From Mucilaginibacter terrenus (GTDB lineage Bacteria > Bacteroidota > Bacteroidia > Sphingobacteriales > Sphingobacteriaceae), in the NCBI RefSeq assembly GCF_003432065.1, contig NZ_QWDE01000001.1, forward strand, positions 1,426,001 to 1,490,000: DNA of 64,000 nucleotides. The letters are read 5' to 3'. The stretch's first letter is position 1. The number at the start of each line of letters is the position of its first letter. The notes beneath the pieces were generated by a model that was not told where the DNA came from, did not search any database, and saw nothing but the letters and a program-made list of their open reading frames with translations. Made by a program: the position numbers and the translations under genes. This document shows positions 61,934 to 64,000 of this stretch, piece by piece.

Positions 61934-63889
61934 TCATGCACCAAAGTCTTTACGGATACCCAATTTTTTCATTTTTGAATTGAGGGTGGTCGGAGGCAGG
62001 TTCAATAGACTGGCTGCTCCGCCCTCACCCCAAATTTTTCCGTTACACTTTTTCAAGGCGGCCATAATATGAGCCCGCTCGCCATCACTCATTGTACTGA
62101 TCACTGGTTCCGGAGTTGCTGAAGTTGAATGTTGGTGAGGCTCTAATTGAGTTGGTAATGCCATATTGGTGATCATGTCATCTTTAGTCAGCAGTACATT
62201 CCTTTCAATAAGGTTTTCCAGTTCGCGGATATTGCCGGGCCAGTGATAATTAGTCATATTTTCAAGGACCTGTGGAGAGATGCCTCGGACTGTTTTGCCT
62301 ATTTTCCTGGCATAAATTGCAAGAAAGTGATTAGCAAGGTCAGGAATATCTTCCTTTCTGTCCCTTAATGGCGGCATGACGATAGGAAAAACGTTGATGC
62401 GGTAAAATAGGTCCAGCCTGAAACGGCCTTCAGCAACTTCCTTGGTCAGGTCACGATTGGTCGCGGCAATTATACGTACATCCGTTTTTATGACGGTACG
62501 TCCGCCGATACGTTCAATTTCTCTTTCCTGCAGTACCCGTAAGAGCTTAGATTGTGATTCAAGGGGCAATTCCCCTATCTCGTCGAGGAATATCGTACCG
62601 GAATGGGCTTGTTCGAATCTTCCGATCTTTTTTTCGTGCGCACCTGTAAATGCACCTTTCTCGTGACCGAAAAGTTCAGAGTCTATCAGAGATGTGGGAA
62701 GCGCCGCACAATTAATTTTTATAAATGGTTTATCTTTACGTAATGACAATGCATGAATGCGCTCTGCGATCTTCTCTTTTCCTGTACCACTCTCCCCAAG
62801 GATCAGCACTGAAGCGTCAGCTCTGGCGACTTGAGTTACATTGTCAAATACGTTAAGCAGCAAGTAACTGTTACCGATAATGCCACTGAAGGGATTTGGC
62901 TGAGAAGAAATGACTGCAGGCTGTTTTTTCGTGTAGTTTTCGTTGCCTGATGACAGTGGACTATCCTCATGATTTAACATTTTATCCGTAAAATTTTCTA
63001 CCACAGGCTGAAACCGGTTACATAACAGCAAATGATCCGGCTGATAGGCATCAGGACGACGACTGTAAAAATTGAAATAAGCTACTCTGCCTCCCGGCAA
63101 CATCACAGGGAGAGTCAAATGCGAACGTAAATGATATTTGTCAGTATAAACTTTTTTCAGGGAGGGTGATTGCAGCAAAGCATCTAATTCATTTCCATCA
63201 TACCACGTCGCAATCTGGCCTTTTATGTCATTTGACTTTAAACGTACTAGTTCATTCAATTTCAAACTTGTGATCATCATTAATTCGTTCACGCCGATCA
63301 CCTGATATTCATCATACCCTGTCCTGTAAAAGCCTAACTCATAAAAAGTATCATGATTGTCCTGTGCCAGGCCGAAAGACAGGAATTCAAAAGGTATGTA
63401 TGGCTGAACCGCCTTCCCGAACTGTAGCATCTTCAGTTCCCAGGTTTGGGAAGAAGCAAGGATCTCTGCTGCTTTTTTTTGTAGATGCGCTGTTTGCCGT
63501 GATCCGTTCTCCAAGAGGTTGTCGTGTCGATAAACCGCGATATCGAGTGCTGTCAGTACGTCTTTATCCCGGAACGGTTTTATAACAAACCCGTAAGGAT
63601 TGGTCATTTTTGCGGCGTCTAAGACTTTTTGGTTAGAATTTGCGGAAATGTAGATAAAGGGAATATTCATATCTGTGAGCGTCCCTGCAAGGTCAATGCC
63701 CGTTAGCTTTCCTTTCAGGTAAATATCCAGCAGCACAAACTCAGGTTTATATTCCTCTAACATTTGAAGAGCTTCGTTTACACTGTCTGCGATTCCGCAG
63801 ACAGAATAACCTGCCTGTTTAAGTATGTTAGCCAGCACATCCCCTATTATAAATTCGTCTTCAACGATCAGTATGCGTTTTCTATCCAC
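61934..63889 (-). CDS. Sigma54-dependent response regulator, REC-GAF-AAA-HTH (regulator 2)
   Basis: A 651-residue paralogue of regulator 1 with the same order: receiver (D55 in LLDIYLKG, K in VIKPF), GAF-like middle (LRSHLTLPVMLPGGRVAYFNFYSR), AAA+ with Walker A GESGTGKE, GAFTGA loop, GGTIFLDEIGELP, and C-terminal HTH (GGAASLLNLPPTTLNSKMKKLGI). Recognition-helix residues PTTLNSKMK are nearly identical to regulator 1 (STTLNSKMK), so the two may share a DNA site. No kinase is adjacent in the window. The start is near the right edge, and 111 bp of upstream sequence show no clear promoter. Confidence 0.94.
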   Translation of the reverse strand: MDRKRILIVEDEFIIGDVLANILKQAGYSVCGIADSVNEALQMLEEYKPEFVLLDIYLKGKLTGIDLAGTLTDMNIPFIYISANSNQKVLDAAKMTNPYGFVIKPFRDKDVLTALDIAVYRHDNLLENGSRQTAHLQKKAAEILASSQTWELKMLQFGKAVQPYIPFEFLSFGLAQDNHDTFYELGFYRTGYDEYQVIGVNELMMITSLKLNELVRLKSNDIKGQIATWYDGNELDALLQSPSLKKVYTDKYHLRSHLTLPVMLPGGRVAYFNFYSRRPDAYQPDHLLLCNRFQPVVENFTDKMLNHEDSPLSSGNENYTKKQPAVISSQPNPFSGIIGNSYLLLNVFDNVTQVARADASVLILGESGTGKEKIAERIHALSLRKDKPFIKINCAALPTSLIDSELFGHEKGAFTGAHEKKIGRFEQAHSGTIFLDEIGELPLESQSKLLRVLQEREIERIGGRTVIKTDVRIIAATNRDLTKEVAEGRFRLDLFYRINVFPIVMPPLRDRKEDIPDLANHFLAIYARKIGKTVRGISPQVLENMTNYHWPGNIRELENLIERNVLLTKDDMITNMALPTQLEPHQHSTSATPEPVISTMSDGERAHIMAALKKCNGKIWGEGGAASLLNLPPTTLNSKMKKLGIRKDFGA

Positions 63890-64000
63890 AATCTTCAGAT
63901 CTACTAAAATTTGAGTTTTAAATATAACATTTATTGGCAGCCCTGCTTAATTTAAACTTTGGTTCGCTTTATATTGATTGCTTGAACACGCTGACGCCTC

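Noticed and set aside
1..64000. Mobile elements, CRISPR arrays, prophage genes, rRNA or intact tRNA genes
   Set aside because: I saw no transposase or integrase gene, no regularly spaced repeats and no complete structural RNA anywhere in the window.

Overview
The window is a Bacteroidota chromosome segment, most likely a soil- or plant-associated member of the Sphingobacteriaceae (Mucilaginibacter/Pedobacter type). This rests on a SusC/SusD pair with DUF-type surface lipoproteins, promoters of the TAnnTTTG type, moderate GC, and protein families typical of that group. No intact rRNA or tRNA gene, insertion sequence, phage module or CRISPR array is visible.

Layout. (1) 1-4857, minus strand: a peptide maturation/export operon in the order GT61 glycosyltransferase, C39-peptidase ABC transporter, short HlyD-like adaptor, and a VKOR-type disulfide oxidoreductase fused to a catalytically dead C39 domain (cut by the window edge). 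The set resembles glycosylated, disulfide-bonded bacteriocin (glycocin-like) clusters, but no precursor peptide is visible here. (2) 5066-5144: a strong hairpin beside a possible tRNA 3'-end remnant. (3) 5446-12100: pseudo-receiver and pirin, a PuuE-like deacetylase, a two-module trypsin-like protease, and a TPR/HisKA_2 sensor kinase. (4) 12342-34551: a mannose-related utilisation region with a ManA-like isomerase, GH38 alpha-mannosidase and sugar porter operon on the plus strand. It also holds a SusC/SusD operon with two carbohydrate-binding lipoproteins, a metallopeptidase and two thiol-redox proteins on the minus strand, plus a GntR regulator. Shared TGTnCAnACATA sites lie in front of both operons. 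YceI, an orphan Pycsar-type membrane effector and an Omp85-like barrel protein sit between them. (5) 34612-55906: five more HisKA_2 kinases mixed with SDR, hydrolase, MBL-fold and amidohydrolase genes, ending in a kinase/sigma54-regulator pair. (6) 56871-61932: a second small-molecule operon (isochorismatase-like hydrolase, alginate-export-type porin, amidohydrolase, DoxX, DUF1275), closed by a second sigma54-type response regulator on the minus strand.

The main finding is a signalling network. Six related TPR/HisKA_2 kinases, five of them with no adjacent regulator, share the window with two closely related REC-GAF-AAA-HTH sigma54 activators. A 14-bp palindrome, AACG-NN-AT-NN-CGTT, recurs in intergenic regions upstream of the kinases and the associated enzyme operons. 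At one kinase promoter it forms a 21-bp-spaced tandem in the enhancer position of a plausible -24/-12 promoter. My inference is that this palindrome is the binding site of one or both sigma54 activators.
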